From assembly GCA_031429355.1 (NCBI GenBank), contig JANOZM010000016.1, forward strand, positions 124,001 through 188,000: 64,000 bases of DNA. Reading direction: 5' to 3'. Below, piece after piece: positions 9,002-17,669 of the stretch (the stretch's first letter is position 1; each line of letters starts with the position of its first letter). The translations under genes were made by a program, and so were the position numbers. The notes under the pieces are model-generated. The model was not told the origin of the DNA. It saw only the letters and a list, made by a program, of their open reading frames with translations, and did no database searches. The DNA comes from JANOZM01 sp031429355 (GTDB lineage Bacteria; Pseudomonadota; Gammaproteobacteria; Burkholderiales; Burkholderiaceae_E).

Positions 9002-11388
9002 ATTTAATGACAATTAAACCCGCTGCACCTTGGGACACCCAACCTTACAGCACTAAGCGCGATGGTATCAATATACTCAATTGCGATGCCGAACCGGTTC
9101 GCACGCCAGGGTGTATTCAGGGCCACGGTGCGCTACTTGTGTTGCGCTTGTCGGACCTGTCTATTTTGCAAGCGAGTGAAAACACCTTAATTATTTTGGG
9201 AAGTGCGGCGCAAAGCTTGCTTGGAAAAAGTGTGTCGCAAGTACTTAATGCGGATAATTATTCGAGGCTACAAATTGTTTTGGCCAAAGAATTTACCGAG
9301 CGAAACGCGATCTATGTTGCGACTTCACCATCTACTAACGAACTTGCTTCCATGGATTTAACAGTTCACACCATAGATGGCGTTGCGATGCTCGAATTTG
9401 AGCCCACAAGCCGCGAGTATGGTGGCAAAACGGGTGGCGAGACGGGTAGCCAAGAATCGCCGAGTTCGTATCATGGTGCTAACTACTACTCACTGATAAA
9501 AAAAACCATCGCGCGGCTGCAATCGATCGATACGATGTTAGGTTTTTGTCAGACGCTGGCCGATGAAGTTCGACAATTATCGGGTTTTGATCGGGTAATG
9601 ATCTACAAGTTTCATGCCGACAACCACGGCGAAGTGTATGCGGAAAGCTGCGAGAACCATCTTGCTCCGTGGCTTGGCTTGCATTACCCTGCGGAGGATA
9701 TTCCTAAACCGGCACGCGATATTTTTGCTAAAACGTGGATTCGTCCAGTGCCCGATATTTGCTGTGAGTTAGCGGAAATGGTTCCCTTGGTAAACCCAGA
9801 TACCGGTAAACCAGTTGATATGACGTTTTGTGCTTTGCGTGGTGTTTCGATTATGTACACCGAGTACCTACAAAATATGGGTGTTTCGGCGGGACTAACA
9901 ATGCCGTTGCGCCGCGACAATGATTTATGGGGGCTAATTACTTGCCATCACTACCAAGGGCCACGTTTCGTTCCGTATGAGCTTCGTGCAGCTTGTGAGT
10001 TTTTGGCGCAAGTAGGTTCTCTACAGCACCGCGCAGTTGAAGATCGTGAACATGCCGCTTACCGATTGCGATTAGAAGAAGTCAATCAGCAGCTGCTCAG
10101 CATGGCCGCACAAGAAGGTGGTCTAGCGTCTATGACCGATGCTAGACCTTCGTTACTGGGTGCAATGGATGCCACGGGAGCCGCCTTGTTTCATCGCGAC
10201 CGGTGGTGGCGGGTCGGCCAAACACCCTCTGAGCCTGAGCTCGATGCATTGGCGGCGTGGTTAGTAGAAAGGCTAGATTCAAGCTCAGTAGTGACGCCAC
10301 TGTATTCAACCCATTGTTTAACTGCCGACTATGCGCCGGGGTCAGCATTTGCCAGTGTGGCTAGCGGATTGATTGCTGCGCCACTTTCGCGGACAGGCCA
10401 CAACTTGATGATGTGGTTTCGGCCCGAAGTTAGTCAAACGGTCAATTGGGGCGGCAATCCGCACGACAAGCCAGAGGTGCTTGGACCAAATGGTCCGCGC
10501 CTTACCCCTAGGCGCAGTTTCGAGCTGTTTACGGAATCGGTTCAACACACAGCAAAACCATGGCTACAAGTCGAGATCGAAGCAGCTGCACAATTACGCT
10601 CTCTAATTATGGAACTAGTAATCGTGCGTGCGGAAAGTCTAGCCGGTTTAAATGCCGATTTGGCACGTAGTAACGAAGAGCTAGATGCCTTTGCCTATGT
10701 TGCCAGTCACGATTTAAAAGAGCCCCTACGAGGCATCCATAAATACGCGCATCAGTTAATGGAGTCTGTGCCCGCCAATGACGAAGAAAAGCGTCGGCTC
10801 GATGGATTAATGCGCCTTACATTGCGCATGGATAGTTTGCTCGATTCTTTGCTGCATTTTTCAAGGGTTGGACGAGAAGAGTTAACACTTGAACAAGTCG
10901 ATTTAAACGAAGTATTTTCTGACGCAACAGAAATGGTCGGTTCGCGCACCAGCGATGGCCATAGCGAGTTTGTAGTGTCTCGGCCACTGCCAATAATTTT
11001 AGCTGATCGAGTACGGGTCCGAGAAGTACTAGTTAACTTGTTATCTAATGCCCTGAAATATAGCGACAAAACATTAAAGCGAGTTGAGGTAGGGTATGTC
11101 GAGGCACAAGAGTTCGCACTACGTGTGGGGTTTCCAGAATTTAGTAATGGACAAGTTGTGTTTTTCGTGCGGGACAACGGCATTGGTATTGCGCAACGCC
11201 ACTTTGAACAAGTCTTTAAAATGTTTAAACGACTACATGGGCGCGAAGATTATGGTGGTGGCACTGGCGCTGGACTGACAATTGTGCGTAAGCTGATAGA
11301 ACGGCATCATGGTCGAGTGTGGGTGGACTCGATCGTGGGGGAGGGTAGTACATTCTTTTTTACGCTGTCCCCGCCCGATGTTATTTAA
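8998..11388 (+). CDS. bphP: Bacteriophytochrome sensor histidine kinase
   Basis: Red/far-red photoreceptor kinase of 796 residues: PAS-GAF-PHY photosensory core, then HisKA and HATPase_c. The biliverdin-attaching cysteine is Cys29 (NCDAEPV, aligned by eye with Cys24 of Deinococcus BphP). The GAF domain carries the PAEDIP loop with its Asp at 234, and CHH at 316-318. The PHY tongue has PRRSF at 504-508. The phosphorylated histidine is His571 in an ASHDLKEPLRG H-box; ATPase motifs NLLSNALKYSD, DNGIGI and GTGAGL follow. Odd point: the usually conserved GAF histidine next to the chromophore (SP-x-H-x-EYL in relatives, His260 in Deinococcus) is Tyr287 here (SIMYTEYL). Upstream bphO supplies chromophore; the response regulator downstream overlaps by 11 bases. 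Confidence 0.95.
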   Translation: MNLMTIKPAAPWDTQPYSTKRDGINILNCDAEPVRTPGCIQGHGALLVLRLSDLSILQASENTLIILGSAAQSLLGKSVSQVLNADNYSRLQIVLAKEFTERNAIYVATSPSTNELASMDLTVHTIDGVAMLEFEPTSREYGGKTGGETGSQESPSSYHGANYYSLIKKTIARLQSIDTMLGFCQTLADEVRQLSGFDRVMIYKFHADNHGEVYAESCENHLAPWLGLHYPAEDIPKPARDIFAKTWIRPVPDICCELAEMVPLVNPDTGKPVDMTFCALRGVSIMYTEYLQNMGVSAGLTMPLRRDNDLWGLITCHHYQGPRFVPYELRAACEFLAQVGSLQHRAVEDREHAAYRLRLEEVNQQLLSMAAQEGGLASMTDARPSLLGAMDATGAALFHRDRWWRVGQTPSEPELDALAAWLVERLDSSSVVTPLYSTHCLTADYAPGSAFASVASGLIAAPLSRTGHNLMMWFRPEVSQTVNWGGNPHDKPEVLGPNGPRLTPRRSFELFTESVQHTAKPWLQVEIEAAAQLRSLIMELVIVRAESLAGLNADLARSNEELDAFAYVASHDLKEPLRGIHKYAHQLMESVPANDEEKRRLDGLMRLTLRMDSLLDSLLHFSRVGREELTLEQVDLNEVFSDATEMVGSRTSDGHSEFVVSRPLPIILADRVRVREVLVNLLSNALKYSDKTLKRVEVGYVEAQEFALRVGFPEFSNGQVVFFVRDNGIGIAQRHFEQVFKMFKRLHGREDYGGGTGAGLTIVRKLIERHHGRVWVDSIVGEGSTFFFTLSPPDVI

Positions 11389-11839
11389 CTGTGCATTAGC
11401 GCAAGCAGCCCCAATCTTCGTAGTCGAAGACTCAGATGAAGATTATGATACCTTCCTAGAAGCCGCTCGCATGGCCGGTGTAACACGAACTATTCATCGT
11501 GCGGTGTCGGGAGCGGCCTGCTTAGAAATGCTGATGGAGCAACAAGAGTCACGCCCTAAACTACTGCCGGCGCTTATTATGATGGATCTAAATTCTCACG
11601 GCATTGATGGTCGTGAAGCCTTAGTAGCTATTAAGAACGATTGCGAAAAAAAACTAATTCCGCTGGTGGTGCTCACAACATCGGCTAACGCTAAAGATGT
11701 AACTTTTTGCTACCAAGCGGGTGCCAATGCTTACCATGTAAAACCGGTCCGCCATGATCAATATTTAATCTTACTTTGCTCGATATTGCGCTACTGGCTT
11801 GACACCGTAACACAGCACACGACAGATCCTAAAGGGTAA
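11378..11839 (+). CDS. Phytochrome-associated single-domain response regulator
   Basis: A stand-alone receiver domain of 153 residues. The Rcp1-like pattern typical of phytochrome partners is visible: acidic residues VVEDSDED near 15-22, phospho-acceptor Asp70 in IMMDLN, then VVLTTSAN and the signature NAYHVKPVRHDQY. The start was set at the ATG at 11378, which gives a normal receiver N-terminus and an 11-base overlap with the kinase stop; an earlier ATG at 11309 would only add kinase-overlapping sequence. It has no output domain, so it probably passes phosphate on or acts by protein contact, possibly with the hybrid kinase three bases downstream. Confidence 0.9.
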   Translation: MLFNCALAQAAPIFVVEDSDEDYDTFLEAARMAGVTRTIHRAVSGAACLEMLMEQQESRPKLLPALIMMDLNSHGIDGREALVAIKNDCEKKLIPLVVLTTSANAKDVTFCYQAGANAYHVKPVRHDQYLILLCSILRYWLDTVTQHTTDPKG

Positions 11840-11841
11840 GT

Positions 11842-14325
11842 ATGTTGGTTGAAGAAAAACCAGTCCTAAAGCGTTGGTGCATCTTTATTATTGATGACAG
11901 CCCAGATGATCGCGCTGAAATTCGTCGCATGCTGCTTAAAGGCTCTGATCGGCGAATTAGTTTCGTTGAAGCTTCGACGGCTGCCGAAGGTCTTCACGCG
12001 ATTATTTCAAAAGGAATTTTGCCTGATTGCGTGGTTCTGGATTACAACTTGCCCGACATGTCGGCACCAGAAGTTCTTATTTCTCTGCGAGGTGCTGATG
12101 ATATGCCAATTTGCCCTGTTGTTGTGCTAACTGGAGGCGCTAATCGGCAAGAGGGTCAGCGCGTCATTCGCGCTGGCGCACAAGACTATATCGGCAAAGA
12201 TTGGACCAACCCTTTTGCGCTAAGTCGCTCCGTTGAAAATGCCTGCGAAAGTTGGGGGATGGCGCGCGAGTTACGTCAACATAAAGAAGCCTCACGCCTA
12301 TTAGGTGATCGTGAAAAATTTCGACTCGCATTTAATGATGCGACCCGCGATCTGATCGATGAAGTTGACATTAGGCTAGAGGCTTCATTTTTATTAGGGT
12401 GCCATTTAAACGCAAGCAGAGTTATATACGGTGAAGTGAACAGCGACGGCATGATTGTTATTGGGTCAAGTTACGTTAACAATGTCCAACAAATTGAAGG
12501 CTGTTATTCTTTAAAAGACTATGGTGAGTCACTTTGGGCGACTTTGATGTCAGGTCACAATGCGGTTGTTGCTGACATTACTGTGGATCCCGACTATTCG
12601 GAGACTGAGCGCGTTGGGTATTCGCAGATGAATATCGTTGCTAACTTAGGTATACCGATTTTAAAAAATGCGCGTTTAGCAGCGGTTCTGGGGGTGCATC
12701 AAAGCACGCCACGCGCTTGGACTATAGAAGAAATTTCCACTGCCCGAGAAATCGCAGAGCTGACATGGTCAGCAATTGAACGTGCCCGAGCCGAAAAAAA
12801 ATTAGCAGCCAGTGAATTACAACTGCTGCAGATGTTAGAAATCATGCCATCGTTTTCTGCCGTTTTAGGTGGACCAACCTTTATATTCGAAATGGCTAAT
12901 CAATCGTATTTTGATCTCATTGGGCGGGGTTCCGAAATTATTGGTAAATCCGTGATTGAAGCCATCCCCGAAATAATTGGTCAACCCTTTCCCGCGTTGT
13001 TAAAGCAAGTTTATTCGTCTGGCAAGCCCTTTGAAGCCAAGGCTATGGTGGTGCGGTTGCCCCGGGGGCCTAAAGGTGCATTAGTCGATCTTTATGTTGA
13101 CTTTGTTTATCTTCCATTGCGTGACGCTGACGGCAAAGTGTCTAGTGTTTTTATTCATGGCGTTGATCGAACAATTGAAGTTCGCGGCACGCAGTTACTA
13201 CTCGAGCAAGACCAACGTAAAGACGAGTTTTTAGCCACGTTAGCCCATGAATTGCGTAACCCATTAGCGCCAATTCGTAATAGTTTTAAATTGTTGAAAC
13301 GATCGCCAGATCCAGAAGTGATCAAGAGCACTTTGCCTGTCATGGAGCGCCAGCTTGGTCAGCTTGTCCGTTTAATCGATGATCTTCTGGATGTTTCGCG
13401 CGTTACTAGCGGAAAAATTATTTTAAAAAAGCAGCGGATTAACGTTCAAGAAATCGCGACCGTTGCCCTCGAAACCTCACAACCGTTAATTGATACCGCT
13501 GGACACACGGTAACGCTTCAGTGGCCATCCGAGCCACTATGGCTTGATGCAGACCCAATGCGTTTGGCGCAAGTTTTTGGTAATCTATTGACTAATGCCG
13601 CAAAGTATATGGGACATGGTGGCCATATAAAATTTGTAATACAGAAACAAGGTCGACATGTTGTTGTCTCAATCATCGACAGCGGTTTTGGCATTCCAGT
13701 CGAAATGCTTGATCAAGTATTCGAACTATTTACGCAAGTAAATCGAACGTTGGATCGTGCAGACGGTGGACTTGGTGTTGGTTTGTCTTTAGTACGAACT
13801 TTAGTAAAAATGCATGGTGGCTCGGTGCAAGCTAAAAGCGAAGGGGTCGATCAAGGTAGCGAGTTTAGCGTAACCTTACCGTTGGCAATAAAGTCGTCTA
13901 GTGAAATTTATAACCCAGTCAATCGGGGCATCGAAGTTATAAACTCAGATCAAATTGTGCCGCTTAAAATATTAATCGTTGACGACAATATTGATGCCGC
14001 CCAAACAATGGCGATGCTACTGAGTCTTTCGGGCCACGAAACACGAACTGCCTTTGGCGGCCAACAAGCACTCGATTCGGCGCGCACTTTTTTGCCTCAA
14101 GTGATGTTTTTAGACATTGGTTTGCCAGGAATGAACGGCTACGAAGTTGCGCATCGATTGTCTGAAAATCCCCTTACAGCGCCCATCACACTGATTGCAA
14201 TAACGGGTTGGGGTACTGAAGCCGACAAAAAGAAATCGCTAGCCGCAGGTTTTTTTGCCCATCTCACAAAACCCGTTGACCCTGATGAAATCGACGCGAT
14301 TTTGGCTACCTTAGGCACAACATGA
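11842..14325 (+). CDS. Hybrid sensor histidine kinase (REC-GAF-PAS-HisKA-HATPase-REC)
   Basis: An 827-residue cytoplasmic hybrid kinase with no membrane segment. Order: N-terminal receiver (about 12-130, Asp67 in VVLDYNLPD); GAF-like sensor (about 165-315); PAS (about 330-450); HisKA with His469 in LAHELRNPLAP; HATPase_c (FGNLLTNAAKY near 580, then DSGFGIP and GVGLSL); C-terminal receiver (about 710-825, Asp758 in MFLDIGLPGMNG). Receivers at both ends allow phosphate to enter from the phytochrome kinase and leave through the C-terminal receiver; that routing is inferred from operon position. The next gene overlaps its stop by four bases. Confidence 0.92.
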   Translation: MLVEEKPVLKRWCIFIIDDSPDDRAEIRRMLLKGSDRRISFVEASTAAEGLHAIISKGILPDCVVLDYNLPDMSAPEVLISLRGADDMPICPVVVLTGGANRQEGQRVIRAGAQDYIGKDWTNPFALSRSVENACESWGMARELRQHKEASRLLGDREKFRLAFNDATRDLIDEVDIRLEASFLLGCHLNASRVIYGEVNSDGMIVIGSSYVNNVQQIEGCYSLKDYGESLWATLMSGHNAVVADITVDPDYSETERVGYSQMNIVANLGIPILKNARLAAVLGVHQSTPRAWTIEEISTAREIAELTWSAIERARAEKKLAASELQLLQMLEIMPSFSAVLGGPTFIFEMANQSYFDLIGRGSEIIGKSVIEAIPEIIGQPFPALLKQVYSSGKPFEAKAMVVRLPRGPKGALVDLYVDFVYLPLRDADGKVSSVFIHGVDRTIEVRGTQLLLEQDQRKDEFLATLAHELRNPLAPIRNSFKLLKRSPDPEVIKSTLPVMERQLGQLVRLIDDLLDVSRVTSGKIILKKQRINVQEIATVALETSQPLIDTAGHTVTLQWPSEPLWLDADPMRLAQVFGNLLTNAAKYMGHGGHIKFVIQKQGRHVVVSIIDSGFGIPVEMLDQVFELFTQVNRTLDRADGGLGVGLSLVRTLVKMHGGSVQAKSEGVDQGSEFSVTLPLAIKSSSEIYNPVNRGIEVINSDQIVPLKILIVDDNIDAAQTMAMLLSLSGHETRTAFGGQQALDSARTFLPQVMFLDIGLPGMNGYEVAHRLSENPLTAPITLIAITGWGTEADKKKSLAAGFFAHLTKPVDPDEIDAILATLGTT

Positions 14326-15005
14326 TTAACTATCGTGGCGAAGCAGCTTGTTACACTATTTTGCGCAGAGTCGCCCCAGTGCTTCGGCATGATGTCGCCG
14401 GTTTAATGCAGCCAGTTCGAATACTTGCAACTGTATTAGAGCGTCGTTTAATGAAGCCAGATTTCAGTTTAAGCGCGGCGCAAGAAAACATCACAACAAT
14501 TGGCCAACTAACAAAGCAAGCTTTAATGGGCTACAACAATGCCATTGCTTGGATGGGTATGGATGACGACACACTGGTTGATTTGTCGAACGGAATTGAT
14601 GAACTAATAAAAATTCTTGCGCTTGAATTAGGTAGCGCCGCGCTTAACGTAATCAATGAAATTCCCAAAGGCCAATTAAATGTCTCACAAAGGTTTCTAC
14701 ACACTGTAGTTGCTGGGATAACGCTTGCATATTGTGATGAGCAAACCGATCAACGTGAACTGCGCATAGTCTTGACTCAAAATACTAACGATAAAGATCA
14801 GCAATCTTTAGACACCGGAGCCTTGCATTTGACTCTAGTGGGAGTTGCAAAAACCGATTTAAATATGAACGAAAAAGCGATAGGATCGATCCGCAGTATT
14901 GATTGGGATGATGTTAGTGCGTTAGCCCAAATGTTTAACTTAACAGTTAACAGAGGCCCGGGTTGGCTTCATATTAGTATTCCGAAGGTTCAACTTGGCC
15001 TATAG
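14322..15005 (+). CDS. Unknown protein resembling a histidine-phosphotransfer (DHp-like) dimer
   Basis: I do not recognise a named family for this 227-residue protein. Residues 13-30 include VLRHDVAG with His23, very like the H-box helix of HisKA domains, and a second amphipathic helix follows at about 45-75. The remainder (about 80-225) has alternating alpha/beta character but none of the N, G1 or G2 ATP-binding boxes. That pattern fits phosphotransferases built from a kinase core, such as Spo0B or ChpT (established examples of the architecture). Its ATG overlaps the hybrid-kinase stop (ATGA), so it belongs to the light-signalling operon, where it could relay phosphate between receivers. Its 3' end overlaps the convergent pat gene by six bases. 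Family role is inferred. Confidence 0.6.
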   Translation: MINYRGEAACYTILRRVAPVLRHDVAGLMQPVRILATVLERRLMKPDFSLSAAQENITTIGQLTKQALMGYNNAIAWMGMDDDTLVDLSNGIDELIKILALELGSAALNVINEIPKGQLNVSQRFLHTVVAGITLAYCDEQTDQRELRIVLTQNTNDKDQQSLDTGALHLTLVGVAKTDLNMNEKAIGSIRSIDWDDVSALAQMFNLTVNRGPGWLHISIPKVQLGL

Positions 15006-17660
15006 GATCAAGATAATATTACCAGCCGAGCCTTCCATTTCTATCGACTTATCGGTAATAAAACCGCTTTGAGTCGCGAGGTGTTGCATCGCGATGTTGT
15101 CGCGAAGTAGGGTGCCTACCAATTGTTTTAGCCCTTTTTCTTTTGCATAAACAATGGCTTTGTTAAGCATTAGTTTTCCTAAACCCAAACGCTTTAGGTC
15201 GGACCGCACGACAATTGCAAACTCGGCCGAATAGCCTTCCGGATCGGATATTAATCGTACAGCCGCGAGGGTTTCGCTAGTGCCGTCAATTAGTACTCTT
15301 TCCGCAATAAAAGCCATTTCTCGCGCGTAATCAATTTGCGTTAAACGCGCCAGCTCACTGCGAGCAAGTTGTCGTTTAGAAAAAAAGACGCGCATACGAA
15401 TATCTTCTGGCGTTAGTTGCTCTAAAAATTGTCGATGCTGTGTCTCGTCCTCGGGGCGAATTGGGCGCACGACAATTGTCTGGTCACGCCAGACCAGCGA
15501 TTCGACAAGCTCGTGGGGATAAGGCTGTATTGCGAAACGAGTGAGACCACCGCTACTGGGTGTTGCCAGCCGAATTCTCGCGTCTAGCGCAATCGCACCA
15601 ATCGCGTCGACACACAAGGGATTGATATCCATTTCGACGATTTCTGGAATGTCGGCCAATATTGCGGATAAGGCGACTATTACATTTGAAATACTTTCGG
15701 TATTCACCGGATCTTTGCCCCTGAAGGCTACAAATTGTTTAGATATTTGGGTTCTAAACATAAGCTCGTTCGCTAAAATTGAATTTAAAGGCGGGATTCC
15801 AATTGCCCTATCTTTAGTGATTTCAACGCTAGTACCACCTTGCCCAAAAACAATAACGGGCCCAAACAACGAATCGACCGTCGATCCGATAATGAGTTCA
15901 ATGGTATTGGGTTTTTCAACCATGGCTTGCAAGATATAGTGTTCTAGTGAAACCGAGGGTAAGTTTTTATGCAGGCTTGCCACCATAAGTTCATAAGCAA
16001 TACCTAGCTCTTGTGCATTTTTAATATTGAGTTTGACGCCACCCACATCAATTTTATGTTGGATATGTTCCGAATCTATTTTTAATGCCAATGGGTAACC
16101 CACTTCAGCACCCGCTGCAAGAACCGCATTACGGTCCGCTACAGCCCTGCGTAATCGCGGTGTGCTAATGCCGTACAAGTTCAATAATTGATTGACATCT
16201 GCAATCGAAAGCCAGAACCGATTGGCCGCCAAAGTATCGTCAATCGCTTTACGTATCCCGCTTAAATCCGGCTTTGAGGGCATCGCTCGGACCGGTGGCA
16301 CTTGCATTAAAAGTTCTTGGTGATGGCGGTAGGTTTGTAGCATGCCAAATGCGGCAATAGCCTCTTCAGGGGTTGCATAATCCGCAATCCCTGCTTGTCT
16401 AAAAATTTCACGCGCTTCACGCACCGATTCATCGCCCAACCAGCAACCGATAACGCGATCTTTTGCTGTATCGATTGTTAAAACACATTCTTTTGCGATT
16501 GCGGTACTGGACACCATTGCCGTTGGGGCGTGAATCAGCAATATTGATGAATCGTTGTTACTGTTCAATAGATACTCAAGCGATTGAACATAGCGATTGA
16601 TAGGCGCGTCGCCAATAATGTCAATTGGGTTGCTCTTTGACCAAGTGGACGGTAAAAATTGGTCTAGCGCCGTAATAACAACGGGCTCGAGACTGGTTAA
16701 TTCAATGGATTGTCGCGCAGCGCAGTCTGCTGCGATAACGCCAGCACCACCACCATTTGTTAGGATCGTTAAACGGTCATGTTGGCCAATATTGCGATGC
16801 GTTAGCGCCATTACTGCAGTGAACATTTCTTGTAAAGTGTCGACGCGTAACATGCCCGCTCTACTAATTGCAGCATCAAATACCAGATCAGAACCTGCTA
16901 GTGCACCTGAGTGAGAAGCGGCTGCTATTGCGCCCTGCGGACTTCGACCCGCCTTAAGAACGATGACTGGTTTATTACGGGCCGCCGCCCTTGCTGCAGA
17001 CATAAATTTGCGCGCGTTTTGAATCGATTCGATGTATAAAATGATGGCTTTAGTAGACGAGTCAGACCCGAGCACATCCAGTAAATCCGCAAAATCAATG
17101 TCGCTACTTTCCCCTACTGAAATCAAGTGCGAAAACCCAATGCCACGAAATTTCGCCCAATCCAGCACAGCAGTCGCGACTGCGCCCGATTGAGAGATAA
17201 AGGCTAGGTCGCCAACAACCGAATTGGTTTGTGAAAAACTTGCATTAAGTCTAATTTTTGGACTGATTAAGCCAAGGCAATTCGGTCCTAAAACACGCAG
17301 TAAATGCGGTTTGGCAGCACTTAACATGGCCTGCTTTTGGGTACTGCTTAAACCTGCGGTGATGACAATGACTGTTTTTACTTTTGCCAACCCAAGTTCG
17401 GTAATTAGATCGACCACGGTCGCTGGTGGTGTACAAACAATGGCTAGGTCGATTACCTGTGGTATGTCTTTTACCGATTTAAAAACGGCAGAACCTCCGA
17501 TGTTGGAGTACTTTAAATTAACAGCAAAAAGCGATCCTAAAAAACCCGCACTTTTAAGATTGTTCCAAATGATTCCACCCAAGCTGCCAGAGCGCTTTGA
17601 TGCACCGATCAAAGCGACCGATTCGGGGCGCAGTAAATTGTCTAAGTTGCGGATACTCAT
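15000..17660 (-). CDS. pat: Pat-type protein: acyl-CoA synthetase (NDP-forming)-like fused to GNAT acetyltransferase
   Basis: An 886-residue fusion: CoA-binding Rossmann domain (1-130), succinyl-CoA-ligase-like domain (about 150-450), ATP-grasp domain (about 475-690) and a C-terminal GNAT acetyltransferase (about 715-886, acetyl-CoA loop near LKRLGLGKLML). This is the layout of Pat/YfiQ lysine acetyltransferases, which inactivate acetyl-CoA synthetase and other enzymes. His250 sits in SHSGALAG, the position of the phosphohistidine in true ADP-forming acetyl-CoA synthetases. The upstream alcohol dehydrogenase ends nine bases before its ATG, so the two are probably co-transcribed, suggesting a link to C2 metabolism. 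It converges on the phytochrome operon with a six-base overlap. Confidence 0.85.
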   Translation of the reverse strand: MSIRNLDNLLRPESVALIGASKRSGSLGGIIWNNLKSAGFLGSLFAVNLKYSNIGGSAVFKSVKDIPQVIDLAIVCTPPATVVDLITELGLAKVKTVIVITAGLSSTQKQAMLSAAKPHLLRVLGPNCLGLISPKIRLNASFSQTNSVVGDLAFISQSGAVATAVLDWAKFRGIGFSHLISVGESSDIDFADLLDVLGSDSSTKAIILYIESIQNARKFMSAARAAARNKPVIVLKAGRSPQGAIAAASHSGALAGSDLVFDAAISRAGMLRVDTLQEMFTAVMALTHRNIGQHDRLTILTNGGGAGVIAADCAARQSIELTSLEPVVITALDQFLPSTWSKSNPIDIIGDAPINRYVQSLEYLLNSNNDSSILLIHAPTAMVSSTAIAKECVLTIDTAKDRVIGCWLGDESVREAREIFRQAGIADYATPEEAIAAFGMLQTYRHHQELLMQVPPVRAMPSKPDLSGIRKAIDDTLAANRFWLSIADVNQLLNLYGISTPRLRRAVADRNAVLAAGAEVGYPLALKIDSEHIQHKIDVGGVKLNIKNAQELGIAYELMVASLHKNLPSVSLEHYILQAMVEKPNTIELIIGSTVDSLFGPVIVFGQGGTSVEITKDRAIGIPPLNSILANELMFRTQISKQFVAFRGKDPVNTESISNVIVALSAILADIPEIVEMDINPLCVDAIGAIALDARIRLATPSSGGLTRFAIQPYPHELVESLVWRDQTIVVRPIRPEDETQHRQFLEQLTPEDIRMRVFFSKRQLARSELARLTQIDYAREMAFIAERVLIDGTSETLAAVRLISDPEGYSAEFAIVVRSDLKRLGLGKLMLNKAIVYAKEKGLKQLVGTLLRDNIAMQHLATQSGFITDKSIEMEGSAGNIILIL

Positions 17661-17669
17661 TTGGTGTTT

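Noticed and set aside
10752..11183. 143-codon - strand frame inside the phytochrome kinase domain
   Set aside because: Antisense to HisKA/HATPase motifs; Ser/Thr/Arg-rich translation typical of shadows.
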